From contig NZ_CAMPHN010000178.1 in assembly GCF_946885885.1 (NCBI RefSeq), forward strand, positions 1-8,730: a DNA stretch of 8,730 nt. Direction: 5' to 3'. The position numbers and the translations under genes were made by a program. Source of the DNA: an uncultured Pseudomonas sp. (GTDB lineage Bacteria > Pseudomonadota > Gammaproteobacteria > Pseudomonadales > Pseudomonadaceae). Under the pieces are notes generated by a model. It made no database searches and was not told where the DNA came from. It saw nothing but the letters and a program-made list of their open reading frames with translations. This document shows positions 1-5,579 of this stretch, one piece after another. Numbering within the stretch: the first letter of the stretch is position 1; the number at the start of each line of letters is the position of its first letter.

Positions 1-8
1 GCGATGCC

Positions 9-118
9 GTCCGTGGGAGGAGGAGTCCATCCCATCAGATGCAATCCGGGGAGCGCTTGTGCGGCTGCCAACGCGTCCCGGATTGCATCCGGGCTACGGG
101 ATGACACACGCCACGGAC
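9..118. repeat. REP-type intergenic palindrome
   Basis: Nested inverted repeats cover almost the whole first 118 bases. The inner arms are GATGCAATCCGGG (38-50) and its exact complement (77-89), the middle arms CATCCC (28-33) and GGGATG (98-103), and the outer arms GTCCGTGG (9-16) and CCACGGAC (111-118). The core CCCGGATTGCATCCGGGCTA (77-96) resembles the extragenic palindromes commonly scattered in Pseudomonas genomes (known from the genus, not checked here). No coding sequence is visible in bases 1-428. Confidence 0.6.
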
Positions 119-160
119 AAAACCTACGCTCCCCATGCAACGGTTAACGGGTATATAGCC

Positions 161-168
161 ATAAAAAA
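161..168. repeat. Left target-site duplication of MITE-like element
   Basis: ATAAAAAA lies directly before the left terminal inverted repeat and is repeated exactly at 347-354 directly after the right one. It is read as an 8-bp target duplication. AT-rich 8-bp duplications are typical of, for example, the ISL3 and IS1595 families. Confidence 0.55.
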
Positions 169-346
169 GGCTATGTCCCAGTTTTGTGTTGCGCGGAGGA
201 GCCGAAGCTCTTCGTAGGAGCCAGCTTGCTGGCGATCCATCTCACCGCGAAAAGCATCGTCGGAGTGCCGAACCACAACAAGCTGGCTCCCACAGGCGCG
301 TTGTTTTGGCCTGTTAGCTGTTGCAACAACCAATTGGGACATAGCC
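169..346. mobile_element. MITE-like non-autonomous element, 178 bp
   Basis: The element starts with GGCTATGTCCCA (169-180) and ends with its exact reverse complement (335-346). The terminal inverted repeats extend to about 24 bases (169-192 and 323-346) with 20 of 24 positions matching. Perfect 8-bp direct repeats ATAAAAAA (161-168, 347-354) flank it. It encodes no transposase or other plausible protein, so it would have to be moved in trans. It sits in the A/T tract of the rhlB terminator and contains an inverted pair of REP sequences. The GGC-starting ends and 8-bp duplication fit ISL3- or IS1595-type transposases, but the family is an inference. The six bases just before the left duplication (155-160, ATAGCC) also match the element's end. 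This could be chance or the remnant of another copy. Confidence 0.6.
214..295. repeat. Inverted REP pair (REPIN-like)
   Basis: GTAGGAGCCAGCTTGCTGG (from 214) and the inverted copy ending in CAAGCTGGCTCCCAC (280-294) are near-identical arms around a roughly 40-base spacer. The motif GTGGGAGCCAGCTTGCTGGCGA is a typical Pseudomonas fluorescens-group REP sequence (family knowledge). Two such units in inverted orientation form a REPIN-like hairpin. It lies inside the MITE-like element. Confidence 0.6.
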
Positions 347-354
347 ATAAAAAA
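347..354. repeat. Right target-site duplication of MITE-like element
   Basis: ATAAAAAA is the exact copy of 161-168. It overlaps the A-tract that, on the minus strand, forms the U-tail of the rhlB terminator. Confidence 0.55.
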
Positions 355-381
355 AGCGAAGCCCTTGGGCTTCGCTTTTTT
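350..381 (-). terminator. Rho-independent terminator of rhlB (bidirectional shape)
   Basis: Stem GCGAAGCCC (356-364) pairs with GGGCTTCGC (367-375) around a tight loop and is flanked by A-runs on the left and T-runs on the right. It can therefore terminate on either strand. On the minus strand it follows the rhlB stop by about 50 bases and ends in a long U-tract, so it is assigned to rhlB. Confidence 0.85.
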
Positions 382-428
382 CTTCGCCTGCGGCTTATGG
401 ATTGCCGCTTGCCGCTTGCAACTTGGCG

Positions 429-1892
429 CTAGTGCTTACGCGGCACGGGTTTGAGCAGTTCGTCCGGCGGCATTTCGCAGGCGATCTTGCGGCCCAGCAA
501 GGCTTCGATGGCCGGCAGGGCGTAGGCATCGTCTTCGCCGGCGAAGCTGATCGAGGTGCCGCTGGTGCCGGCGCGGCCGGTGCGGCCGATGCGGTGTACA
601 TAATCGTCCGGGGTTTCCGGCAGGGTGAAGTTGATCACGTGGCTGATCGCATCGACGTGAATACCGCGGCCGGCCACATCGGTGGCGACCAGTACGCGGA
701 TGCTGCCTTCACGGAAGCCTTCGAGCACCTTGATCCGTTTGTGCTGCGGCACGTCGCCGGACATCTGCGCGGCGCTGATGCCGTCGCGGGTCAGGCGCTC
801 TTCGATGCGCCGCACTTCGTCCTTGCGATTGGCGAAGACCATCACGCGAATCCAGTCGTTCTGCGCGATCAGGTTGTACAGCAGCTTGTACTTGTCGCTG
901 CCGGCCACCGCATACACGTGCTGTTCGACGGTATCGCTGGCGACGCTTTCCGGTTCGATCTCGACGATCGCCGGGTCGGTGGTCCATTGCTTGGCCAGGC
1001 TCATCACGTCTTCGGTGAAGGTCGCGGAGAACAGCAAAGTCTGGCGTTCGCTCTTCGGCGGGGTCTGGCGGATGATCTGCCGCACTTGCGGGATGAAGCC
1101 CATGTCGAGCATGCGGTCGGCTTCGTCGAGCACCATCACCTCGACCATGTCCAGGTGCACTTCGCCGCGCTGGTTGAAGTCGAGCAAACGGCCCGGGGTC
1201 GCCACCAGGATGTCGCAGAAGCGCGCTTCCAGGCCCTTGAGCTGTTTGTCGAAATCCATGCCGCCGACGAAGCTCATCACGTTGAGCCCGGTGTATTTGG
1301 TCAAGGCCGCGGCATCCTTGGCGATCTGCACCACCAGCTCGCGGGTCGGCGCGATGATCAGTGCGCGCGGCTCGCCCATGTAGCGCTCTTTCGGCGGTGG
1401 GGTTTGCAGCAACTGGGTGATGATCGAAATCAGGAAGGCCGCGGTCTTGCCGGTGCCGGTCTGGGCGCGGCCGATGGCATCCTGGCCCTTGAGGGTGAAG
1501 CCCAGGACTTGCGCCTGAATCGGCGTGCAGTAGGGAAAGCCCAGGTCGTGGATCGCGTGCATCAGCTCCGGCGAGAGCTTGAAATCGTGAAAGCGCGTCT
1601 TGCCTTCGGCGGGCTCGACGACGAAATCTTCCAGCTTCCAGGTGCTCACTGGTTTGGCTGCGCGTGCGCGACGCGGCTTTTTCTCCGGATTGCTTCGCGC
1701 GGGTTTGTCGGCGCTGACTGGGGTGGCGGTAGCGATACCGGGTTCGCTGGCCGCTTTGCGTGGCTTGGCGTTGTTGCCCTGTTTTTCGTCGTTGGCGTCA
1801 TTGCTGCGAGGCGCCGCGGCAGGGGTTGCCGCGCTGGGCTGCTGGCTCTCGGCTTTGCCGAACATCTTCTTGAGTGCTTTGAGCACGGTCAT
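429..1892 (-). CDS. rhlB: ATP-dependent RNA helicase RhlB (DEAD-box)
   Basis: DEAD-box RNA helicase of 487 residues, acting in the cytoplasm on structured RNA. RhlB is the helicase partner of the RNA degradosome in enterobacteria. The core shows every hallmark: Q-motif region around residues 101-125, Walker A AQTGTGKT (143-150), PTREL (182-186), TPGR (232-235), DEAD (256-259), SAT (289-291), and motif [10 protein letters not shown] (433-440). Residues 1 to about 85 are a low-complexity Ala/Pro/Lys/Arg-rich extension, probably disordered. The protein is longer than E. coli RhlB (about 420 residues), mainly because of this extension. The start [13 protein letters not shown] matches Pseudomonas RhlB N-termini as I know them, although the ribosome binding site is weak. 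It appears monocistronic, with its own terminator at 350-381. Another RhlE-like helicase is the alternative, but the N-terminus and the [18 protein letters not shown] segment favour RhlB. Confidence 0.92.
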   Translation of the reverse strand: MTVLKALKKMFGKAESQQPSAATPAAAPRSNDANDEKQGNNAKPRKAASEPGIATATPVSADKPARSNPEKKPRRARAAKPVSTWKLEDFVVEPAEGKTRFHDFKLSPELMHAIHDLGFPYCTPIQAQVLGFTLKGQDAIGRAQTGTGKTAAFLISIITQLLQTPPPKERYMGEPRALIIAPTRELVVQIAKDAAALTKYTGLNVMSFVGGMDFDKQLKGLEARFCDILVATPGRLLDFNQRGEVHLDMVEVMVLDEADRMLDMGFIPQVRQIIRQTPPKSERQTLLFSATFTEDVMSLAKQWTTDPAIVEIEPESVASDTVEQHVYAVAGSDKYKLLYNLIAQNDWIRVMVFANRKDEVRRIEERLTRDGISAAQMSGDVPQHKRIKVLEGFREGSIRVLVATDVAGRGIHVDAISHVINFTLPETPDDYVHRIGRTGRAGTSGTSISFAGEDDAYALPAIEALLGRKIACEMPPDELLKPVPRKH

Positions 1893-1941
1893 CTCATCAA
1901 TTGGCTAAGGAATGAACGGCCGCCAGTGTAATGCAAGAAGT

Positions 1942-1964
1942 CGGCGTGGCGAAGCTCCACGCCG
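1942..1964 (-). terminator. Hairpin downstream of the GGDEF gene, possible terminator
   Basis: CGGCGTGG (1942-1949) pairs perfectly with CCACGCCG (1957-1964) around a 7-base loop. It is about 50 bases past the stop of the leftward GGDEF gene and upstream of rhlB. On the minus strand it is followed by a T-rich but interrupted stretch (ACTTCTTGCATT), so termination efficiency is uncertain. Confidence 0.4.
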
Positions 1965-2014
1965 GTCAAGGGGTTGTTTGCGCTTTTTATTCCAGCTACC
2001 GGGATCGAACGGGT

Positions 2015-2953
2015 TCAGCCGTATAGGCAATTGCGGCCTTGTTGCTTGGCCTGGTAGAGCGCACTGTCGGCGCGGGCGATAAGGCTTTGCAGGCTGTCCT
2101 TCGGACGCATCTGGGCCATTCCGATGGAGGCGGTAACGCCCGGCAGTATGCCCACCGGGGCATAAAAGGTGGCGACGTCCTGCAGGCTTTGACGGAGCCG
2201 TTCGCCAATGCTGCGGCCGTCTTCGGCGCTCATTTCCGGTAAGAGGATGACGAACTCCTCGCCGCCGAAGCGGGTCAGGCTGTCTTTGGGGCGTAACTGA
2301 TTACGCAGGGTGTGCGCGACCAGGCACAGCGCATAGTCGCCGGCGAGGTGGCCATGTTGATCGTTGTAGGCTTTGAAGTGATCGACATCGAGCATCAGCA
2401 TGCACAGCGGCTGGTTATTGAATGCGCAACGGGTACTTTCGCGTTCGAAAACATGCTCCAGCCAGCGACGGTTGAACGCGCCGGTCAGGGGGTCGACGTT
2501 GGCGTTCTGTTCGCTGTTGATGATCTGCTGGTTGCCTTGGCGTACGCGTTCGCACAATAAGCCCAGGAGGTTTTCCATCACCTGCGGCGATTGACGGAAT
2601 AGGTTGATTAACGATTGGCGATGCAGACGCAGCACGCTGCTCGCCACGTTCGCCACTACGTAAGCGGAAGGATGTTCGTTGTCGATAAAGCTGATTTCCC
2701 CGGTGCAATCGCCCACCTGCAAGGTGCTCACCGAGGTGCTTTCCAGCGAACCCAGGTAGACCTTGAGCTGACCTTTGAGCAACAGGTAGAGGTATTGATT
2801 GCGATTGAAGGGAGAGAGCAGGATTTCGCCTTCGTCCAAATCGTACGCGCGAAACTCCCTCAGCAATTGATTGATGCTGCTTGCGGCGACGTTTTCAAAC
2901 AGTCGCAATTGGCGAACGAGCTGCAGGTCCACCTGCCAATGAGCGGCTTTCAT
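2015..2953 (-). CDS. Diguanylate cyclase (GGDEF) with cyclic-nucleotide-binding-like sensor domain
   Basis: Predicted cytoplasmic protein of 312 residues that makes cyclic di-GMP from two GTP. Residues about 12-135 resemble a cNMP-binding (CRP/Crp-like) beta-roll, and residues about 150-312 are a GGDEF domain. The catalytic motif is GGEEF (230-234), and an RxxD inhibitory site (RPKD, 221-224) lies five residues before it, so the enzyme should be active and product-inhibited. DPLTGAFNRR (154-163) and DVDHFKAYND (189-198) are typical GGDEF segments. The sensor domain lacks the arginine expected in the phosphate-binding cassette (GEISFIDNEHPSAY), so cAMP may not be its ligand. The ATG at 2953 is chosen as start. 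A TTG at 2998 is in frame but would add 15 repeat-derived residues. The ATG has no clear Shine-Dalgarno and lies one base after the stop of a small leader ORF, which suggests translational coupling. Confidence 0.88.
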   Translation of the reverse strand: MKAAHWQVDLQLVRQLRLFENVAASSINQLLREFRAYDLDEGEILLSPFNRNQYLYLLLKGQLKVYLGSLESTSVSTLQVGDCTGEISFIDNEHPSAYVVANVASSVLRLHRQSLINLFRQSPQVMENLLGLLCERVRQGNQQIINSEQNANVDPLTGAFNRRWLEHVFERESTRCAFNNQPLCMLMLDVDHFKAYNDQHGHLAGDYALCLVAHTLRNQLRPKDSLTRFGGEEFVILLPEMSAEDGRSIGERLRQSLQDVATFYAPVGILPGVTASIGMAQMRPKDSLQSLIARADSALYQAKQQGRNCLYG

Positions 2954-2954
2954 T

Positions 2955-3038
2955 CTATTGGCGAGCTGTACTATCAATGCCAATGTGAACAATGCCAATG
3001 CGAATTACTACAGCAATGCAAATTACTACAGGCACCAT
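2955..3038 (-). CDS. Possible hydrophobic 27-residue leader ORF coupled to the GGDEF gene
   Basis: The ORF begins at ATG 3038-3036 with GGAG four bases upstream and ends with TAG at 2957-2955, one base before the ATG of the GGDEF gene. The peptide starts MVPVVICIAVVIRIGIV and is almost wholly aliphatic, ending in DSTARQ. It is encoded by short tandem repeats in multiples of three (15- and 18-base units), so repeat expansion would preserve the frame. It could be a coupling leader or a tiny membrane peptide. Expression is unproven, and I recognise no family. Confidence 0.35.
   Translation of the reverse strand: MVPVVICIAVVIRIGIVHIGIDSTARQ
2975..3031. repeat. Short tandem repeats at the 5' end of the GGDEF gene
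   Basis: CAATGCCAATGTGAA (2975-2989) is followed directly by CAATGCCAATGCGAA (2990-3004), 14 of 15 bases identical. AATTACTACAG then occurs at 3003-3013 and again at 3021-3031, an 18-base period joined by CAATGCA. Both periods are multiples of three. This stretch covers the leader ORF and the region just before the GGDEF start. Confidence 0.75.
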
Positions 3039-3306
3039 AACTCTCCATGTTGAAGCCGTTGCATTGTCGACAGTAGTCTCTGCGCCCCGATACTGACAAT
3101 CCTAGAAAAATGCTGGCCCGACCAGCGGTAGACGTTTTGTGAACACTCAGTCACAGAAATGAAAATTAGCTGCGGCGGTGGTCTACTCTCGCTCCATAAG
3201 TCGACTATAGGGCGTGCCCGACGCGCCGTGAGAGGCTCGCTCAGGCGCCGCGCCAAGCAGCATAAAACCCCAAGGCCAGGGCGTCAGGAATCAGTCCGGC
3301 GATGCG
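3039..3306. other. Intergenic region between esterase and GGDEF gene
   Basis: About 270 bases with no convincing gene. It holds a small terminator-like hairpin (3106-3126, minus strand) and a dyad TGTGA-N8-TCACA (3138-3155). No clear -10/-35 promoter for the GGDEF gene could be singled out. An open frame covering 3026-3256 on the minus strand has no domain features or ribosome binding site and is not called. Confidence 0.5.
3106..3126 (-). terminator. Weak terminator-like hairpin after the esterase gene
   Basis: On the minus strand, GCTGG-TCGGG-CCAGC (3126 to 3112) is followed by ATTTTT. The stem is only five base pairs but GC-rich, and it lies about 180 bases beyond the esterase stop and before the GGDEF gene. 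It could end the esterase transcript. Confidence 0.35.
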
Positions 3307-4065
<759 letters not shown>

Positions 4066-4102
4066 CTATTGACCTGTTCGTATGGCTCTAAAAAAGAGTG
4101 GC

Positions 4103-4118
4103 TGGTACGACCCTTGCT
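4103..4118 (+). promoter_or_regulatory. Sigma-54 (-24/-12) promoter of the aap operon
   Basis: TGGTACG-ACCC-TTGCT matches the RpoN consensus TGGCACG-N4-TTGCW with one mismatch and has the invariant GG and GC correctly spaced. Transcription would start near 4129-4130, giving a leader of about 320 bases before aapJ. Direction and position fit the aap operon. No equally good alternative was seen closer to aapJ. Confidence 0.65.
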
Positions 4119-4128
4119 AGTGTCCTGC

Positions 4129-4449
4129 CGGCTGATGATGTCGCCCCGGTTACGGTAACACTACCTCACGCTCGGGTACGCAACAGATAGGAAACCGATT
4201 GGTTATGGTTTCCGACACTTTCGCTAAGGAGTATCAAAACTCTGGGCGATTAGTGATTGACGATCCGTCTCTGGTCCATCAAACAATGGACGGGTGCAAG
4301 CTTGTGGCTGATAACGCTATCGGCAACTAGACTCACGCTAAGATCCGATTCACCTGTTCGTTGCGTTCTGCCTACGCAATCGGCGCGTTCCAAAAGGACG
4401 AGGTGGTAAGGTCGAGACTCCAACACAAAAAAAGACACTGGAGGTTTTA
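4129..4449 (+). promoter_or_regulatory. Long structured 5' leader of aapJ
   Basis: If the sigma-54 promoter is used, about 320 bases of untranslated leader precede aapJ. Visible dyads are GTTAC-G-GTAAC (4149-4159), GGAAACC/GGTTTCC (4190-4196, 4207-4213), GTCCAT/ATGGAC (4274-4279, 4286-4291) and TTGCGT/ACGCAA (4361-4366, 4374-4379). The last is enclosed by CCGATT (4345-4350) and AATCGG (4378-4383), an alternative pairing. No known riboswitch class was recognised. Some dyads could instead be protein-binding sites. Confidence 0.4.
4421..4444 (+). promoter_or_regulatory. A-rich CA-type motif (Hfq/Crc-like) and Shine-Dalgarno of aapJ
   Basis: AACACAAAAAAAGAC (4422-4436) resembles the A-rich CA motifs bound by Hfq with Crc in Pseudomonas catabolite repression. 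It stands just before GGAGG (4440-4444), which is five bases from the aapJ ATG. Binding here would block ribosome entry. Motif and position are seen; Crc control is inference. Confidence 0.45.
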
Positions 4450-5478
4450 ATGAAGATGGTGAAATCCACCCTGGCTGTATTCGCTACGGCCGCTGTTCTC
4501 GGTGTTAGTGGCTTCGCACACGCGGGCGCCACTTTGGATGCGGTGCAAAAGAAAGGTTTCGTGCAGTGCGGTATCAGCGATGGTCTGCCGGGCTTCTCCT
4601 ATGCCGATGAAAAAGGCAACTACCTGGGTCTCGACGTCGATGTCTGTCGTGCCGTGGCGGCCGCGCTGTTCGGCGATGCCAGCAAGGTTAAATTCAGTCC
4701 GCTGACCGCCAAAGAGCGTTTCACCGCCCTGCAGTCCGGCGAAGTCGACATTCTTTCGCGTAACACCACCTGGACCAGCTCCCGCGACGCGGGCCTGGGT
4801 CTGAACTTCGCCGGCGTCAACTATTACGACGGCCAAGGCTTCCTGGTAAACAAGGACCTCAACGTTTCCAGCGCTAAGGAACTCGATGGCGCTACCGTCT
4901 GTATCCAGGCCGGTACCACCACCGAACTGAACCTCTCCGACTACTTCCGCGCCAATGGCCTGAAGTACACCCCGATCACCTACGATACCTCCGACGAAAG
5001 CGCCAAATCGATCGAAGCCGGCCGTTGCGACGTACTGACCTCCGACCAGTCGCAGCTTTATGCACAGCGCATCAAGCTGGCTAAGCCGGACCAGTACGTG
5101 GTACTGCCCGAGGTGATCTCCAAGGAGCCTCTGGGCCCGGTCGTGCGTCAGGGCGACGACGAGTGGTTCAACATCGTGCGTTGGTCGCTGTTCGCCATGC
5201 TGAACGCCGAAGAGTTGGCAGTTACCTCGGCTAACGTCGAAGAAATGGTCAAGTCCACCAAGAACCCGGATGTCGCGCGTCTGCTCGGCGTCGAAGGCGA
5301 GTTCGGCAAAGATCTGAAGTTGCCGAAAGACTGGGCGGTACAGATCGTCAAGCAAGTGGGCAACTACGGCGAGAGCTTCGAGCGCAACGTCGGTGCTGGC
5401 AGCGAGCTGAAGATCGAGCGTGGCCTCAATGCCCTGTGGAACAAAGGTGGTCTGCAATACGCACCGCCAGTGCGCTGA
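4450..5478 (+). CDS. aapJ: General/polar L-amino-acid ABC transporter substrate-binding protein AapJ
   Basis: A 342-residue periplasmic binding protein (family 3 solute-binding) that captures L-amino acids and delivers them to AapQM. Signal peptide: MKMVK basic start, hydrophobic residues about 8-22, likely signal peptidase I cleavage after AHA (residue 25), leaving GATLDAVQKKGFVQCG. The family segments are visible: GLDVDVCRAVA (60-70), LSRNTTWTSSRD (102-113) and QAGTTTELNLSDYF (153-166), which contribute to amino-acid binding. The length is usual for AapJ/BztA-type proteins, which are longer than most family-3 binding proteins. The start is set by GGAGG five bases upstream. It is the first gene of aapJQMP. 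A strong hairpin follows its stop, consistent with higher binding-protein expression than permeases. In Rhizobium, Aap has broad specificity including glutamate, aspartate and glutamine. The exact range here cannot be read from sequence. Confidence 0.93.
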   Translation: MKMVKSTLAVFATAAVLGVSGFAHAGATLDAVQKKGFVQCGISDGLPGFSYADEKGNYLGLDVDVCRAVAAALFGDASKVKFSPLTAKERFTALQSGEVDILSRNTTWTSSRDAGLGLNFAGVNYYDGQGFLVNKDLNVSSAKELDGATVCIQAGTTTELNLSDYFRANGLKYTPITYDTSDESAKSIEAGRCDVLTSDQSQLYAQRIKLAKPDQYVVLPEVISKEPLGPVVRQGDDEWFNIVRWSLFAMLNAEELAVTSANVEEMVKSTKNPDVARLLGVEGEFGKDLKLPKDWAVQIVKQVGNYGESFERNVGAGSELKIERGLNALWNKGGLQYAPPVR

Positions 5479-5484
5479 CTGTCT

Positions 5485-5512
5485 TGCGGGTATCGCACAT
5501 GCGATACCCGCA
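5485..5512 (+). terminator. Strong hairpin directly after aapJ (attenuator / RNA-stabilising)
   Basis: TGCGGGTATCGCA (5485-5497) and TGCGATACCCGCA (5500-5512) are perfect 13-base complementary arms with almost no spacer, seven bases after the aapJ stop. TTGTTCTG follows, which is only weakly U-rich. It is best read as a partial terminator or 3'-end stabiliser that favours aapJ mRNA over the downstream permease mRNA, a common layout in binding-protein operons. Confidence 0.6.
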
Positions 5513-5531
5513 TTGTTCTGATTACATGAGC

Positions 5532-5557
5532 CCTATGCCCGCCGATGCGGGCATAGG
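5532..5557 (+). promoter_or_regulatory. Hairpin A before aapQ
   Basis: CCTATGCCCGC (5532-5542) pairs perfectly with GCGGGCATAGG (5547-5557) around the loop CGAT. Its right arm shares bases with a second possible hairpin (5551-5579), so the two are mutually exclusive. Confidence 0.55.
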
Positions 5558-5579
5558 AGTTCTATGAGGGCTCCTATGC
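5551..5579 (+). promoter_or_regulatory. Hairpin B overlapping the aapQ translation start
   Basis: GCATAGGAG (5551-5559) is perfectly complementary to CTCCTATGC (5571-5579) with an 11-base loop. The stem would bury AGGAG and the ATG at 5576. The loop holds the ATG at 5564 and GAGGG. Forming hairpin A (5532-5557) would break this structure and free the aapQ start. Confidence 0.4.

Noticed and set aside
1..428. CRISPR-like array suggested by repeated short palindromes
   Set aside because: The repeats are inverted, few and of different classes, without regular spacers; REP sequences and a MITE explain them.
402..1931. 509-codon open frame antisense to rhlB
   Set aside because: A full-length antisense shadow caused by GC-rich codon bias. 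It has no domain pattern and no ribosome binding site, and rhlB is unmistakable on the other strand.
2954..2998. Upstream TTG start for the GGDEF protein
   Set aside because: The extra 15 residues derive from tandem repeats, there is no Shine-Dalgarno, and the frame is closed by a stop at 3005-3007; the ATG at 2953 is preferred.
3138..3155. Dyad TGTGA-N8-TCACA resembling a Vfr/CRP site
   Set aside because: CRP-type sites have a six-base spacer; here it is eight. It may be some other operator, but not a supported Vfr site.
3026..3256. 76-codon open frame on the minus strand in the esterase-GGDEF gap
   Set aside because: No domain, no ribosome binding site, and biased composition; it overlaps the terminator-like hairpin and repeats.
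4205..4330. 41-codon open frame in the aapJ leader (starts MVSDTFAKEYQ)
   Set aside because: No suitably spaced ribosome binding site, and codon use unlike the neighbouring genes. It ends about 120 bases before aapJ, so no coupling is evident. Conservation would be needed to revive it.
4447..5457. 336-codon open frame antisense to aapJ
   Set aside because: Mirror frame of a clear gene with signal peptide and family motifs; no recognisable features of its own.
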